This document shows, in pieces, positions 28,598 to 37,129 of a stretch of DNA of 64,000 bases. Each line of letters begins with the position of its first letter. Position 1 is the first letter of the stretch. Both the position numbers and the translations under genes were made by a program. Under the pieces are notes generated by a model. That model searched no databases. It saw only the letters and a list, made by a program, of their open reading frames with translations, and was not told where the DNA came from. Origin of the DNA: FEN-1191 sp036490715. Its GTDB lineage: Bacteria > Pseudomonadota > Gammaproteobacteria > Steroidobacterales > Steroidobacteraceae. The DNA is taken from assembly GCA_036490715.1 (NCBI GenBank), contig DASXDL010000018.1, positions 1 to 64,000 on the forward strand, written 5' to 3'.

Positions 28598-30556
28598 ATG
28601 AATTCGAGCTCACTCAAGAGCGCCACCTCGCTCAATGACCTGCTGCTGGCGCAACGCGCCAGCGGTCGCGGCGTTACCTACGTCGAGGGCGAGCGCGATC
28701 AGCGCAGCGTCCCGTATGCGCAGATTCATGAGCGGGCGCTGGCGATTCTGCATCGACTGCAGCGCCTGGGTGCGCGCGCCGGCGATCGCATGATCCTGCT
28801 GCTGTCAAACAACGAAGCCTTCATCGACGCCTTCTGGGCGGCGATGTTGGGCGGCATCGTCGCGGTGCCGGTCGCGCCCGGCATCAGCGATGAGCATCGC
28901 CACAAGCTGCTGCGCATCGCGCGCCGGCTGCATGAGCCATTTATCTACACCGAGCAGCGCCTGCTCGACCGCATCGCCGCCAGCGCCAGCCTGCCCGAGG
29001 ATCTGGTGACGCTTGAGGCACTGCGTCGACGCGCCTTCCTGGTCGATGAACTCGACCAGCTCGGCCGCAGTGGCAAACCACACCGGGTGCAGTCCTCCGA
29101 CACGGCCTTCATCCAGTTCTCTTCCGGTTCCACCAGTGAGCCCAAGGGCGTGGTGCTCACGCACGCCAACCTGCTGGCGAACATCGATGGCGTGTCGCAG
29201 GTGGCGCGGCTGAATTCCGCGGACGTCAGTCTGTCGTGGATGCCGCTGACGCACGACATGGGCCTGATCGGCTTTCACCTGATGCTGCTGGCCAATGGCG
29301 CGGCCAGCCACCTGATGCCCACCGAACTGTTCGTGCGCCGGCCGCTGCTGTGGATGCAGACCGCAAGCCAGGTGCAGGCGAGCCTGCTGTGCTCGCCGAA
29401 TTTCGGCTACCGACACTATCTGAAAGTGCTGGGCGAGCGCAGCGCCGGCGAGCTCGATCTGTCACACGTACGGCTCATCTTTAATGGCGCCGAGCCAATC
29501 AGCGTCGAGCTGTGTGAACAATTTCTGCAGCGGCTTGCGCCGTCGGGGCTGCGCCCTGAAACCATGTTTCCGGTCTATGGGCTGGCGGAAGCCTCGCTGG
29601 CAGTGAGCTTTCCGGCCGCCGGCCAGGGACTACACGTCGCCACGTTCGAGCGCCGTGCGCTCGGCGTGGGCGAGTCCGGCGCCGATCTGCGGCTGGTCAG
29701 CGTCGGACGCCCGATACCGCACTGTGAGCTGCGCATCGCCGCCGATGATGACCGGCCGCTGCCCGACGAACAAATCGGGCACATCCAAATTCGCGGTGCC
29801 AACGTCACCGCCGGCTACTACCAGGACGCGGCCGCCAACGAGGCCGGCTTCACCGCCGAGGGCTGGCTGCGCACCGGCGATCTGGGCGTGGTGCACGGCG
29901 GCGAGCTCTACATCACCGGCCGTCACAAGGAAATCCTGTTCGTCAACGGCCAGAACTACTACCCGCAGGATCTGGAGCGCATCGCCGAGGACGTGCCGGG
30001 GCTGGAGCTCGGCAAGGTCGTGGTCACCGGCGCACGCGCGCCTGAAGCCGAGACCGATGAACTGCTGGTGTTCGTGCTGCACCGGGCCGACATGGCGGAG
30101 TTTCTGCCGCTGGCACGGGCGGTCGCGGCCCGCATCGGCGAGCATGCCGGCCTGGAAGTCGGCGCCGTCATTCCGGTGCGGCGCATTCCGAAAACCACCA
30201 GTGGCAAGGTACAGCGCCATCTGCTGGCGCAGGAGTACCTGAGCGGCAGCTACGCCGGCGAACTGGCGGAGCTGACCCGACTGCGCTCGCAGCAGCCGAG
30301 CGCTCAGGTCGCTGGCAGTGAGATCCAGCAGCAGTTGCGCAGCTTCTGCGAGCAGGAGCTCGACGGACGCAGCATCGAGCCCGATCAGAATCTGTTCGAC
30401 ACCGGCGCCAGCTCGTTGAAGCTGATCGCGATCCACGATCGCATCGAGCGTCAGTGGCCCGGGCTGGTCGATATCACCGACATCTTCGAGCACCCGAGCA
30501 TCGCCGAGCTGGCGGAATTTATCGAGCACAAGCTGCTCGCGACCGTCGATTTGTAA
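28598..30556 (+). CDS. Fatty-acyl-AMP ligase fused to a C-terminal acyl-carrier domain
   Basis: 652 residues. Adenylation domain motifs: FIQFSSGSTSEPKGVVLTHAN, SWMPLTHDMGLIG, YGLAEASLAVSFP, TGDLG, RHKEILFVNGQNYYPQDLE and KTTSGKVQR. The FSSGSTxxPKGV form and the NYYPQDLE box are typical of fatty-acyl-AMP ligases that load carrier proteins. After about residue 575 comes a carrier domain with FDTGASSLKLI, where S606 is the likely phosphopantetheine attachment site. It would therefore activate a carboxylic acid and self-load it. First gene of the aryl-polyene-like cluster; the adenylated acid (fatty acid or aromatic acid) is unknown. Confidence 0.92.
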   Translation: MNSSSLKSATSLNDLLLAQRASGRGVTYVEGERDQRSVPYAQIHERALAILHRLQRLGARAGDRMILLLSNNEAFIDAFWAAMLGGIVAVPVAPGISDEHRHKLLRIARRLHEPFIYTEQRLLDRIAASASLPEDLVTLEALRRRAFLVDELDQLGRSGKPHRVQSSDTAFIQFSSGSTSEPKGVVLTHANLLANIDGVSQVARLNSADVSLSWMPLTHDMGLIGFHLMLLANGAASHLMPTELFVRRPLLWMQTASQVQASLLCSPNFGYRHYLKVLGERSAGELDLSHVRLIFNGAEPISVELCEQFLQRLAPSGLRPETMFPVYGLAEASLAVSFPAAGQGLHVATFERRALGVGESGADLRLVSVGRPIPHCELRIAADDDRPLPDEQIGHIQIRGANVTAGYYQDAAANEAGFTAEGWLRTGDLGVVHGGELYITGRHKEILFVNGQNYYPQDLERIAEDVPGLELGKVVVTGARAPEAETDELLVFVLHRADMAEFLPLARAVAARIGEHAGLEVGAVIPVRRIPKTTSGKVQRHLLAQEYLSGSYAGELAELTRLRSQQPSAQVAGSEIQQQLRSFCEQELDGRSIEPDQNLFDTGASSLKLIAIHDRIERQWPGLVDITDIFEHPSIAELAEFIEHKLLATVDL

Positions 30557-30604
30557 TAATTGACCGGCCCCAGGGGGCGCGACGACATCCGTCGTCGACG
30601 CGGC

Positions 30605-30610
30605 TAAAAT
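30605..30610 (+). promoter_or_regulatory. -10-like element (TAAAAT) before the halogenase-like gene
   Basis: GGC-TAAAAT-CCGTTGTC lies 8 bases before the ATG at 30619, in the 62-base gap after the FAAL gene. No ribosome binding site stands out. An internal promoter here would express the oxidoreductase separately. Confidence 0.4.
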
Positions 30611-30618
30611 CCGTTGTC

Positions 30619-31917
30619 ATGGCGGACGCCGCAACCGAGGTGCTGGTGATCGGCGGTGGACCGGCGGGTTCTACCATCGCGACGCTGCTTGCGCGCCGTG
30701 GCCGCCAGGTCACACTGATCGAGAAACAGCGCCACCCGCGCTTCCACATCGGCGAGTCGCTGCTGCCCGCCAATCTGCCGCTGCTCGAGGAACTCGGCGT
30801 GGCCGAGCAGGTGCGCGCGATCGGGATGCAGAAGTTGGGTGCGGAATTTATCTCGCACAGCGATGGCCGGGAGCAGGACTTCCGCTTCTGCGATGCCTGG
30901 GACAAGTCGATGCCGTACGCCTATCACGTGCGGCGTTCAGAGTTCGACCAGATCCTGCTGCGCAATGCCGCCGCCGCCGGCGCGAGCGTGATTGAAGGCT
31001 GCCGCGCACGTGCGGTGACGCTGCCGGTGCCCGGCGGTGCGCAGCGCGAGGCGCAGGTGCAGACCGAGTGCGACGATGGCAGCACGCCCAGCTGGCGCGC
31101 CCGCTTTCTGATCGACGCCTCGGGCCGCGACACATTTCTGGCCAATCATCTTGGCGCTAAGCGACGCAACCGACGGCACAACAGCGCCGCGCTGTTCGCG
31201 CATTTCAGCGGCGGTCAGCGCCACGAGGGCGAGCGCGCCGGCCACATCTCGATCTATTGGTTCGAACATGGTTGGTTCTGGTTCATCCCGCTGCACGATG
31301 GCATCAGCAGCGTGGGCGCGGTCGTGTGGCCGTATTACCTGAAGTCGCGCACCACGTCGGTGAAGGAGTTCTTCCTCGACACCATCGAGCGCTGCCCGCC
31401 GCTGGCGCAGCGCTTGCAGCAGGCGACGCTGACCACCGAGGTCGAGGCCACCGGCAACTATGCCTACAGCGCCACGCATACCCATGGCGACGGCTACCTG
31501 CTGCTCGGGGACGCCTACGCTTTCGTCGACCCGGTATTCTCCACCGGCGTTATGCTGGCGATGATCAGTGCGTTTGCCGGTGCCGACGCCGTGGACACCT
31601 GTCTGCGCACGCCCGAGCGCACCAGCGCAGCGCTACACAGCTTCGATCGCATCGTGCGCCACGGCCCGCGCGAGTTTTCGTGGTTCATCTACCGGGTCAC
31701 GCAGCCGACCATGCGCGAGCTGTTCCTGGCGCCGCGCAACCTGCTGCGCATGAAGGAAGCGATGCTGTCAGTGCTGGCTGGCGACATTTTCGGCCGCACA
31801 CCGATCTGGAAGGCGCTGCGCGCCTTCAAAGTGACCTACCTGGTATTCGCCATGCTACGGCCGTTTCGCAGCCTGGCGAGCATCCGGCGCCGCAGTGTCA
31901 ACATCCGCCCGGTCTGA
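30619..31917 (+). CDS. FAD-dependent halogenase-like oxidoreductase
   Basis: 432 residues. N-terminal FAD-binding GGGPAGS (12-18), then HIGESLLPANLPLL as in flavin-dependent halogenases of the phenol/pyrrole (CmlS/PltA) type. K72 in MQKLGAEF sits where the conserved halogenase lysine is expected. The halogenase signature WxWxIP is fulfilled by WFWFIP at residues 219-224, and GDAYAFVDPVFSTGVMLA is the second FAD motif. This predicts flavin halogenation of a carrier-bound aromatic or polyene intermediate; brominated xanthomonadins are a precedent. Simple hydroxylase or dehydrogenase activity is an alternative, since WxWxIP also occurs in non-halogenating relatives. Part of the pigment cluster. 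Confidence 0.88.
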   Translation: MADAATEVLVIGGGPAGSTIATLLARRGRQVTLIEKQRHPRFHIGESLLPANLPLLEELGVAEQVRAIGMQKLGAEFISHSDGREQDFRFCDAWDKSMPYAYHVRRSEFDQILLRNAAAAGASVIEGCRARAVTLPVPGGAQREAQVQTECDDGSTPSWRARFLIDASGRDTFLANHLGAKRRNRRHNSAALFAHFSGGQRHEGERAGHISIYWFEHGWFWFIPLHDGISSVGAVVWPYYLKSRTTSVKEFFLDTIERCPPLAQRLQQATLTTEVEATGNYAYSATHTHGDGYLLLGDAYAFVDPVFSTGVMLAMISAFAGADAVDTCLRTPERTSAALHSFDRIVRHGPREFSWFIYRVTQPTMRELFLAPRNLLRMKEAMLSVLAGDIFGRTPIWKALRAFKVTYLVFAMLRPFRSLASIRRRSVNIRPV

Positions 31918-31918
31918 T

Positions 31919-32710
31919 ATGAATCACGCACGCGCGATCGGCATCGACCTCGGTCGGCGGGCCCGCGGCCTGCCGCGGGCGCTATACGACTACTGCGCAT
32001 TCTATGGCTCGATGCTGGTGTTCGGCCTGATGTGCCTGAGCTGGTCGGTGCTGGCGCTGCCGCCGTATCTGCTGCTGCCGCGGCGCGCGGCGATGGCCTT
32101 CGGCCGCTTCGGAATCATGGCCGGCTTTCGTCTCTACAGCAGCTGGCTGGCGCTGTTCGGAGTGTATCGGCTCGATTTGTCGGCGCTCGATGAGCTGCGT
32201 CGCAGCCCGCCGATCATTCTGGCGCCCAACCACCCGTCGTTGATCGACGCACCGCTGATCCTGGCCCGGCATCCGAATCTGAGCTGCATCATGAAGTCCG
32301 CTCTGACCGACAACGTGCTGTTTGGGCCCGGCGCCCGCTTGGCGCGCTACATCCGCAACGGCTCGTCGCTGCAGATGGTGCGCGAGGCGATCGACAATTT
32401 GCGCGACGGCGCGGTGCTGCTGCTGTTCCCCGAGGGCACGCGCACCACGCGCGCACCGGTCAATGAACTCAAGAAGAGCATCGGCGTGATCGCCAAGCAC
32501 GCGCAGGTACCGGTGCAGACGCTGATCATCGATACCGACTCGCCGCTGTTGTGCAAGGGCTGGCGCTTCGGCATGCGGCCGTCGCTGCCGATCAGCTACC
32601 GCGTCCGGCTTGGTCGCCGGTTCGATCCGCCCGCGGAAATCGATGCCTTCATGGCCGAACTCGAGGGCTACTATCGCAGCGAGCTGCGCGGCGGACTGAC
32701 GTGGCAGTGA
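31919..32710 (+). CDS. PlsC-type 1-acyl-glycerol-3-phosphate acyltransferase-like protein
   Basis: 263 residues with an N-terminal membrane region (YGSMLVFGLMCLSWSVLALPPYLLL). The catalytic HX4D motif is H105-PSLI-D110 (NHPSLIDAP), and the substrate-binding LLFPEGTRT follows. Belongs to the PlsC/LPLAT superfamily. In aryl-polyene clusters such acyltransferases are thought to attach the polyene to, or make, a lipid anchor. The ATG is 1 base after the halogenase stop; an upstream ATG at 31895 lies inside the preceding gene. Confidence 0.9.
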   Translation: MNHARAIGIDLGRRARGLPRALYDYCAFYGSMLVFGLMCLSWSVLALPPYLLLPRRAAMAFGRFGIMAGFRLYSSWLALFGVYRLDLSALDELRRSPPIILAPNHPSLIDAPLILARHPNLSCIMKSALTDNVLFGPGARLARYIRNGSSLQMVREAIDNLRDGAVLLLFPEGTRTTRAPVNELKKSIGVIAKHAQVPVQTLIIDTDSPLLCKGWRFGMRPSLPISYRVRLGRRFDPPAEIDAFMAELEGYYRSELRGGLTWQ

Positions 32711-33465
32711 CGCCGCCATCGGACACGCATCTGGTGCTGATCCCGAGCTACAACCCCGGTGCCCGTATGCTCGAGACGGTGCGCGGCGCGCGCGCGCACT
32801 GGAACCCGGTGTGGGTGGTGGTGGACGGCAGCACCGATGGCAGCGCTGCGACGCTCGCCAGCCTGGCGCGCGATGACCCGGGACTGCGGGTACTGACGCT
32901 GGCGCGCAATCAGGGCAAGGGCGCAGCGGTGCTGCACGGCGCGCGCCTCGCTCAGGCCGCCGGCTATACCCACGCACTGACCATGGACTCCGACGGTCAG
33001 CATCCGGCCACCCACATCGGCGCGTTCATGGCGGCCTCGCAGGCCGAACCTTCGGCGCTGATCCTGGGCGATCCGCGTTTTGACGCCAGCGCGCCGGCGC
33101 TGCGCGTACAGGGGCGCAAGTTGTCGAACTTCTTTGCCAATCTGGAGACACTCTGGTGCGGCATCCACGACTCGCTGTTTGGTTTTCGCGTCTATCCGCT
33201 CGAACCGCTGTTGCGAGTGACTCGTCGGCAACCATGGATGCGACGCTTCGACTTCGATGCCGAGATAGCCGTGCGACTGTGCTGGCGCGGACTGCGCCCA
33301 CATAATCTGCCGGCGCCGGTGCGCTATTTCGTGCCCGCGGATGGCGGGGTCTCGCACTTTAATTACTGGCGCGACAACGCGCTGCTGACGTGGATGCATG
33401 CGCGGCTGTTGCTGGGTTTTTTCCTACGTCTGCCGCTGCTCATGTGGCGGCGCCGGCGCGGCTGA
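32707..33465 (+). CDS. Family 2 glycosyltransferase
   Basis: 252 residues with a GT-A fold: LVLIPSYNPGARM, VVVDGSTDGSAATL, NQGKGAAVLHGARLA and the DxD-like MDSDGQHPATHI. The C-terminal part has FDAEIAVRLCWRG (D/E-xD-like acceptor region) and ends in a hydrophobic basic segment (LLLGFFLRLPLLMWRRRR), suggesting membrane association. Start is a GTG at 32707 (GTGA overlap) or 32701. Resembles dolichol-phosphate-mannose-synthase-type GTs found in aryl-polyene clusters, where it may glycosylate the pigment headgroup or lipid; the sugar is unknown. Confidence 0.88.
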   Translation: MTPPSDTHLVLIPSYNPGARMLETVRGARAHWNPVWVVVDGSTDGSAATLASLARDDPGLRVLTLARNQGKGAAVLHGARLAQAAGYTHALTMDSDGQHPATHIGAFMAASQAEPSALILGDPRFDASAPALRVQGRKLSNFFANLETLWCGIHDSLFGFRVYPLEPLLRVTRRQPWMRRFDFDAEIAVRLCWRGLRPHNLPAPVRYFVPADGGVSHFNYWRDNALLTWMHARLLLGFFLRLPLLMWRRRRG

Positions 33466-33534
33466 AAGTGGCTCGTGCCGATGGCAATCCCGATATAATG
33501 CGCGCCGTTTCAATTGGTCCGTCAGTGGCCAAAA

Positions 33535-33540
33535 TATAAC
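33535..33540 (+). promoter_or_regulatory. -10-like element (TATAAC) before the ACP gene
   Basis: TATAAC ends 8 bases before the ATG at 33549, with TTGGTC (33514-33519) 15 bases upstream as a weak -35. A second, perfect TATAAT is at 33494-33499. The 83-base gap holds no other feature and is the largest gap in the cluster, so a promoter for the downstream ten-gene chain is plausible. Confidence 0.4.
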
Positions 33541-33548
33541 TATTCATC

Positions 33549-33851
33549 ATGTCGCAACCCGCGTTGCCCACCCAGCCATCGCCGCCGCCCGATCCACTCG
33601 CCCTGGAGCGCGAACTGGCGCAGCTGATCGTCAAGGGACTCAATCTGCCGCTGCAGCCGGACCAGATCGACCCCGAAGCTGCGCTCTACGGTGAAGGGCT
33701 TGGGCTCGACTCGATCGACATCCTGGAGATCGCACTAATCGTGTCCAAGCAGTACGGCATCCAGCTGCGGGCCGATAACCAGGAGAACACACAGATATTT
33801 CGCTCGCTGCGCCACTTTGCCCGCTACGTGGCCGAGCAAAGAGTCAAGTGA
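33549..33851 (+). CDS. Acyl carrier protein of the polyene cluster
   Basis: 100 residues, with a Pro-rich N-terminal extension of about 17 residues. The phosphopantetheine motif is GLGLDSIDILEIA with S55, and YGEG..LDSIDILE is the form seen in aryl-polyene ACPs rather than in FabD-type AcpP (DSLDTVE). Expected to carry the growing polyene chain. The ATG at 33549 follows a putative promoter. Next is an adenylating enzyme that could load the starter unit onto it. Confidence 0.93.
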   Translation: MSQPALPTQPSPPPDPLALERELAQLIVKGLNLPLQPDQIDPEAALYGEGLGLDSIDILEIALIVSKQYGIQLRADNQENTQIFRSLRHFARYVAEQRVK

Positions 33852-33886
33852 GAGGCGCGACGCTGCTGACGCGTCGTTGATCGAGC

Positions 33887-35254
33887 ATGTCCGCACTGCC
33901 ACTGATTGCCCACGACCGGCCTGACGCTGTCATCGCCTGGCGCCACGGTCAGCCGATATGCGCGCAGCAATTTCTGCTCGACGTCGCGGCGCTCGCGCAG
34001 CGCCTGCCGGCCAGCATGCACGTGCTCAACTTCTGCGCCGATCGCTATCGATTCGCGGTCGGGCTGGGGGCGGCGCTGGTGCGTGGCAAGTGCAGCATCT
34101 TGCCGTCAGCGCACGCCCCGGAAGTCATCCGCCAGCTGCGCGCGTTCGCGCCGGACGTGTTCTGCCTGAGCGATGATCCGCAGTGCCCGATCGCCCTGCC
34201 GCAGCTGTTGTACACCGATGCCAGTGCTGCCACGGCCTCAGCGCCCGCAGACTTTCAAGTGCCGTTGATTGCCGCGACTCAGCGCGCCGGCTATCTGTTC
34301 ACCTCTGGCTCAAGCGGCGCGCCGGTGCCACACGCCAAGACCTGGGGCAAGCTGGTCCGCTGCGTGCACGCCGAGGTCAGTCGCCTGCCGGTGGCTGATC
34401 TGGCTGGCTGCGCAATCCTCGGCACCGTTCCGGCGCAGCACATGTACGGTTTCGAATCCACGGTGATGCTGCCACTGCAGTGTGGCGCGGCCTTGTGCGC
34501 CGAGCGCCCATTCTTTCCGGCCGACATTGCCGCCGCGCTGCAGGCGGTGCCCGGCCCACGCGTACTGGTATCCACACCGCTGCATCTGCGCGCGCTGCTG
34601 GCAGCTGCTCAGGCTTTGCCGCCGCTCGAACTGATCGTGTCGGCTACCGCGATGCTGCCGGCTGGCCTGGCGCGTGAAGTCGAGAGCCGCTACCACGCGC
34701 CGCTGCTCGAGATCTACGGCTCGACCGAGACCGGCGAGATGGCCAGCCGACGCACCGCGCGCGAAGAGCAGTGGCAGCTGTTTCCTGACGTGCAGCTCAG
34801 CACCGATGCGCAGCACTGCTGGGCGCACGGCGGCCACATCGAACAGCGCACCGCGCTGGTCGATGTGCTGGAACCCAGCGGTGCGGGCCGCTTCCTGCTG
34901 CACGGTCGCACCGCCGATCTGGTCAACATCGCCGGCAAGCGCAGTTCCCTTGCCCATCTCAATCATCAGCTGCAGTCGATTGCCGGCGTCCAGGATGGCG
35001 CTTACTTCGTGCGCGATGATGCGCAGGCGTCGCTTGCCGGGGTGACGCGGCTGGGCGCACTGGTGGTCGCGCCGAAGCTCGATGCCGCCAGCATCCTGCA
35101 GGCGCTGCGCCAGCGCATCGACCCGGCATTCCTGCCGCGGCCGCTGCTGCTGGTGGAGCAGCTGCCGCGCAACGCCACCGGCAAGCTGCCGCAGCACACG
35201 CTGCGCGCGCTGACAGCGCTGGCGGCGGAGCAGCAGCCACACCTGTTCGCATGA
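33887..35254 (+). CDS. AMP-dependent synthetase/ligase, XanA2/ApeH-like
   Basis: 455 residues, short for the ANL superfamily. Visible motifs are YLFTSGSSGAPVPHAKTW (P-loop), LLEIYGSTETGEMASRR (motif A5), a DLVNIAGKRSSL hinge region and LPRNATGKLPQHTL holding the catalytic Lys. In aryl-polyene and xanthomonadin pathways the homologous position is taken by the enzyme activating an aromatic starter acid such as 4-hydroxybenzoate. This is the inferred role. The N-terminal domain is reduced. Overlaps the next gene by ATGA. Confidence 0.85.
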   Translation: MSALPLIAHDRPDAVIAWRHGQPICAQQFLLDVAALAQRLPASMHVLNFCADRYRFAVGLGAALVRGKCSILPSAHAPEVIRQLRAFAPDVFCLSDDPQCPIALPQLLYTDASAATASAPADFQVPLIAATQRAGYLFTSGSSGAPVPHAKTWGKLVRCVHAEVSRLPVADLAGCAILGTVPAQHMYGFESTVMLPLQCGAALCAERPFFPADIAAALQAVPGPRVLVSTPLHLRALLAAAQALPPLELIVSATAMLPAGLAREVESRYHAPLLEIYGSTETGEMASRRTAREEQWQLFPDVQLSTDAQHCWAHGGHIEQRTALVDVLEPSGAGRFLLHGRTADLVNIAGKRSSLAHLNHQLQSIAGVQDGAYFVRDDAQASLAGVTRLGALVVAPKLDAASILQALRQRIDPAFLPRPLLLVEQLPRNATGKLPQHTLRALTALAAEQQPHLFA

Positions 35255-35598
35255 CGAGTCACACCGTGAGCCTGTGCATCGCGCCCGATCACCCGGCGAT
35301 CGCCGGCCACTTCCCGGGATTTCCGGTGGTGCCGGGCGTGGTGTTGCTCGATGAGACGCTGCACGCGATCGAATGCGCGCAGGCGGCGGAGTGCGGCGGC
35401 GATGACGACTCGCTGTGGCACGTGGGCACAGTCAAATACCATCGCGCCGTGCGCCCCGGCGAGTTGCTGCAGCTCGAGTATCAACTGCAACCGGACGGGC
35501 GCACGCGCTTCGAGCTGCGCAGCGCCGACGCGCTGGTTGCCGGCGGCACGCTCGAGCGCCGCCCGCCAGCCGCGCTGCTGCCGGCGTCGCCGCCGTGA
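35251..35598 (+). CDS. ApeI/FabZ-like hotdog 3-hydroxyacyl-ACP dehydratase
   Basis: 115 residues, single hotdog fold. The sequence DHPAIAGHFPGFPVVPGVVLLDE contains the FabZ/FabA-type active-site His (H20 in GHFPGFPVVPG), and the helix following it has an acidic residue (LLDE). ApeI-type proteins are dehydratase subunits of aryl-polyene synthases. It probably pairs with the second hotdog protein at 42938. Overlaps both neighbours by 4 bases. Confidence 0.88.
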   Translation: MTSHTVSLCIAPDHPAIAGHFPGFPVVPGVVLLDETLHAIECAQAAECGGDDDSLWHVGTVKYHRAVRPGELLQLEYQLQPDGRTRFELRSADALVAGGTLERRPPAALLPASPP

Positions 35599-36545
35599 GC
35601 CCACCTACCGCCCAATGGGCCGCGGGCCAGGGGGCGGTGGCGGACTGGCGCCGACGCCCGGAGCGCGGCAGCCGTCTGGCACTGCAGCTGATGGCGCGCA
35701 TTTCGATGCGTATCGGACGCCCCGCCGGCCGCGTGCTGCTGTACGCGATCGCCGCTTACTTCTTTGTGTTCGCGCCAAGTGCACGGCGCTGCATGCGCGA
35801 CTATCTGCGCCGCGCGCTCGGCCGTGAGCCGGGCCCGCGCGAGCGCTTCCGTCACCTCATGACCTTCGCGACCTGCATCCACGACCGCATGTACCTGCTG
35901 GCCGAACGCTTTCAGCTGTTCGACGTCTCGGTCCAGGGCGAGCAGTTGATGAATGATGTGGTGGCCGCGGGCGGCGGCGTGCTGCTAATGGGAGCACACG
36001 TCGGCAGCTTCGAGGTGTTGCGCTGGCTCGGACAGCATCGCACTGGACTGGGTCTGGCCATGGCGATGTACGAGGACAACGCGCGCAAGGTCAAGGCTAT
36101 GGTGGCGGCACTGGCGCCGCGCAATCCGCCCGAGATCATCCCAATCGGCCGCATCGACGCGATGCTGCAGGTGCGCGCGCGCCTCGATCAGGGCGCGCTG
36201 GTCGGGATGCTGGCCGATCGCGGCATCGGCGAAGAGGACGCGCTGGCGGTGAGCTTCCTGGGAGCCACCGCCTACCTGCCCACCGGGCCGATGCGCGCAG
36301 CCGCCATGCTGCGAAGAAAAGTGGTGTTCATGCTGGGTCTGTATCGCGGCGGCAATCGCTATCAGGTGGTGTTCGAACCGCTGGCCGACTTCTCGGCCAC
36401 GCCGGCGAACCAGCGTCGGGCTGCGGTCGAGGCCGCGGTGGCGCGCTATGCCGCGCTGCTGGAGCGCTATTGCCGCAGCGATCCGTATAACTGGTTCAAC
36501 TTCTTCGACTTCTGGCGCAGCCCGGCGACGGCGCCGATACGATGA
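35595..36545 (+). CDS. LpxL/HtrB-like lysophospholipid acyltransferase (polyene cluster)
   Basis: 316 residues. An N-terminal membrane segment (RVLLYAIAAYFFVFAPSA) is followed by the LPLAT motif GAHVGSFEVL, an HX4E pair at H135/E140, and ML-ADRGIG, the second conserved region. LpxL-type enzymes transfer acyl chains from acyl-ACP to lipid A precursors; in aryl-polyene clusters the homologue may transfer the polyene acyl chain from ACP to a glycolipid. The GTG at 35595 makes a GTGA overlap. The frame extends upstream through the dehydratase gene but without similarity. Confidence 0.9.
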   Translation: MSPPTAQWAAGQGAVADWRRRPERGSRLALQLMARISMRIGRPAGRVLLYAIAAYFFVFAPSARRCMRDYLRRALGREPGPRERFRHLMTFATCIHDRMYLLAERFQLFDVSVQGEQLMNDVVAAGGGVLLMGAHVGSFEVLRWLGQHRTGLGLAMAMYEDNARKVKAMVAALAPRNPPEIIPIGRIDAMLQVRARLDQGALVGMLADRGIGEEDALAVSFLGATAYLPTGPMRAAAMLRRKVVFMLGLYRGGNRYQVVFEPLADFSATPANQRRAAVEAAVARYAALLERYCRSDPYNWFNFFDFWRSPATAPIR

Positions 36546-37129
36546 GCGCACGCCGCGCCGCCGCCTGTGTGCTGCTGGCTGGCGGCCTGGCGGCGATGAC
36601 GCTGGCAGCACCGGCCGCGGACATCAACCCCGACTTCGAGCGACTGCTGCAGCTGCTGGCGCAGCGTCGGCACGGCGCAGCCGACTACACCGAGAAGAAA
36701 TACCTGTCGATGGTATCGCATCCGCTCGAATCCTCCGGTGAGCTGATCTACGACGCACCGGACCATCTGGAACAGCGCGGCCTCCAACCTAAACCGCAGA
36801 CGCTGGTGCTCGACCACGGCGTGGTGACGATGCAGATGGGCAAGCGCCGCCGGGTAATGCGGCTGCAGGACTATCCGCAGATCGCACCACTGATCGACAG
36901 CATGCGCGCGATCCTGGCCGGCGATCGCGCCGCGCTCGAGCGGGTATTCACGCTGCAATTCACTGGCACGCTCGAACACTGGCAGCTGCGGCTTGAGCCG
37001 CGCGATCGGCCGCTCGCCGACAGCGTCAAGCGGATCGAGGTCCACGGCGAGCGCGACGCGGTGCGCGAGGTGCAGGTGCTGCAGAGCGATGGTGATCGCT
37101 CAGTCATGAGTATCACGCCGCGCCCATGA
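36542..37129 (+). CDS. LolA-like outer-membrane lipoprotein carrier family protein
   Basis: 195 residues with a signal peptide (RRAAACVLLAGGLAAMTLAAPAAD) and a LolA-type unclosed beta-barrel domain: FERLLQLLAQRRHGAADYTEKKYLSMVSHPLESSGELIYDAPDHLEQ. Aryl-polyene clusters encode such a LolA homologue, thought to ferry the lipidated pigment across the periplasm together with the MMPL exporter encoded next. Overlaps both neighbours by 4 bases. Confidence 0.87.
   Translation: MSARRAAACVLLAGGLAAMTLAAPAADINPDFERLLQLLAQRRHGAADYTEKKYLSMVSHPLESSGELIYDAPDHLEQRGLQPKPQTLVLDHGVVTMQMGKRRRVMRLQDYPQIAPLIDSMRAILAGDRAALERVFTLQFTGTLEHWQLRLEPRDRPLADSVKRIEVHGERDAVREVQVLQSDGDRSVMSITPRP

Noticed and set aside
33494..33499. 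Perfect TATAAT considered as the main ACP promoter
   Set aside because: No -35 lies upstream at the usual distance; the TATAAC at 33535 matches the window-wide spacing better. Kept only as a mention.
36542..37129. LolA-like protein as the housekeeping LolA
   Set aside because: It is divergent and embedded in the polyene cluster by overlaps on both sides; a cluster-specific carrier is more likely.
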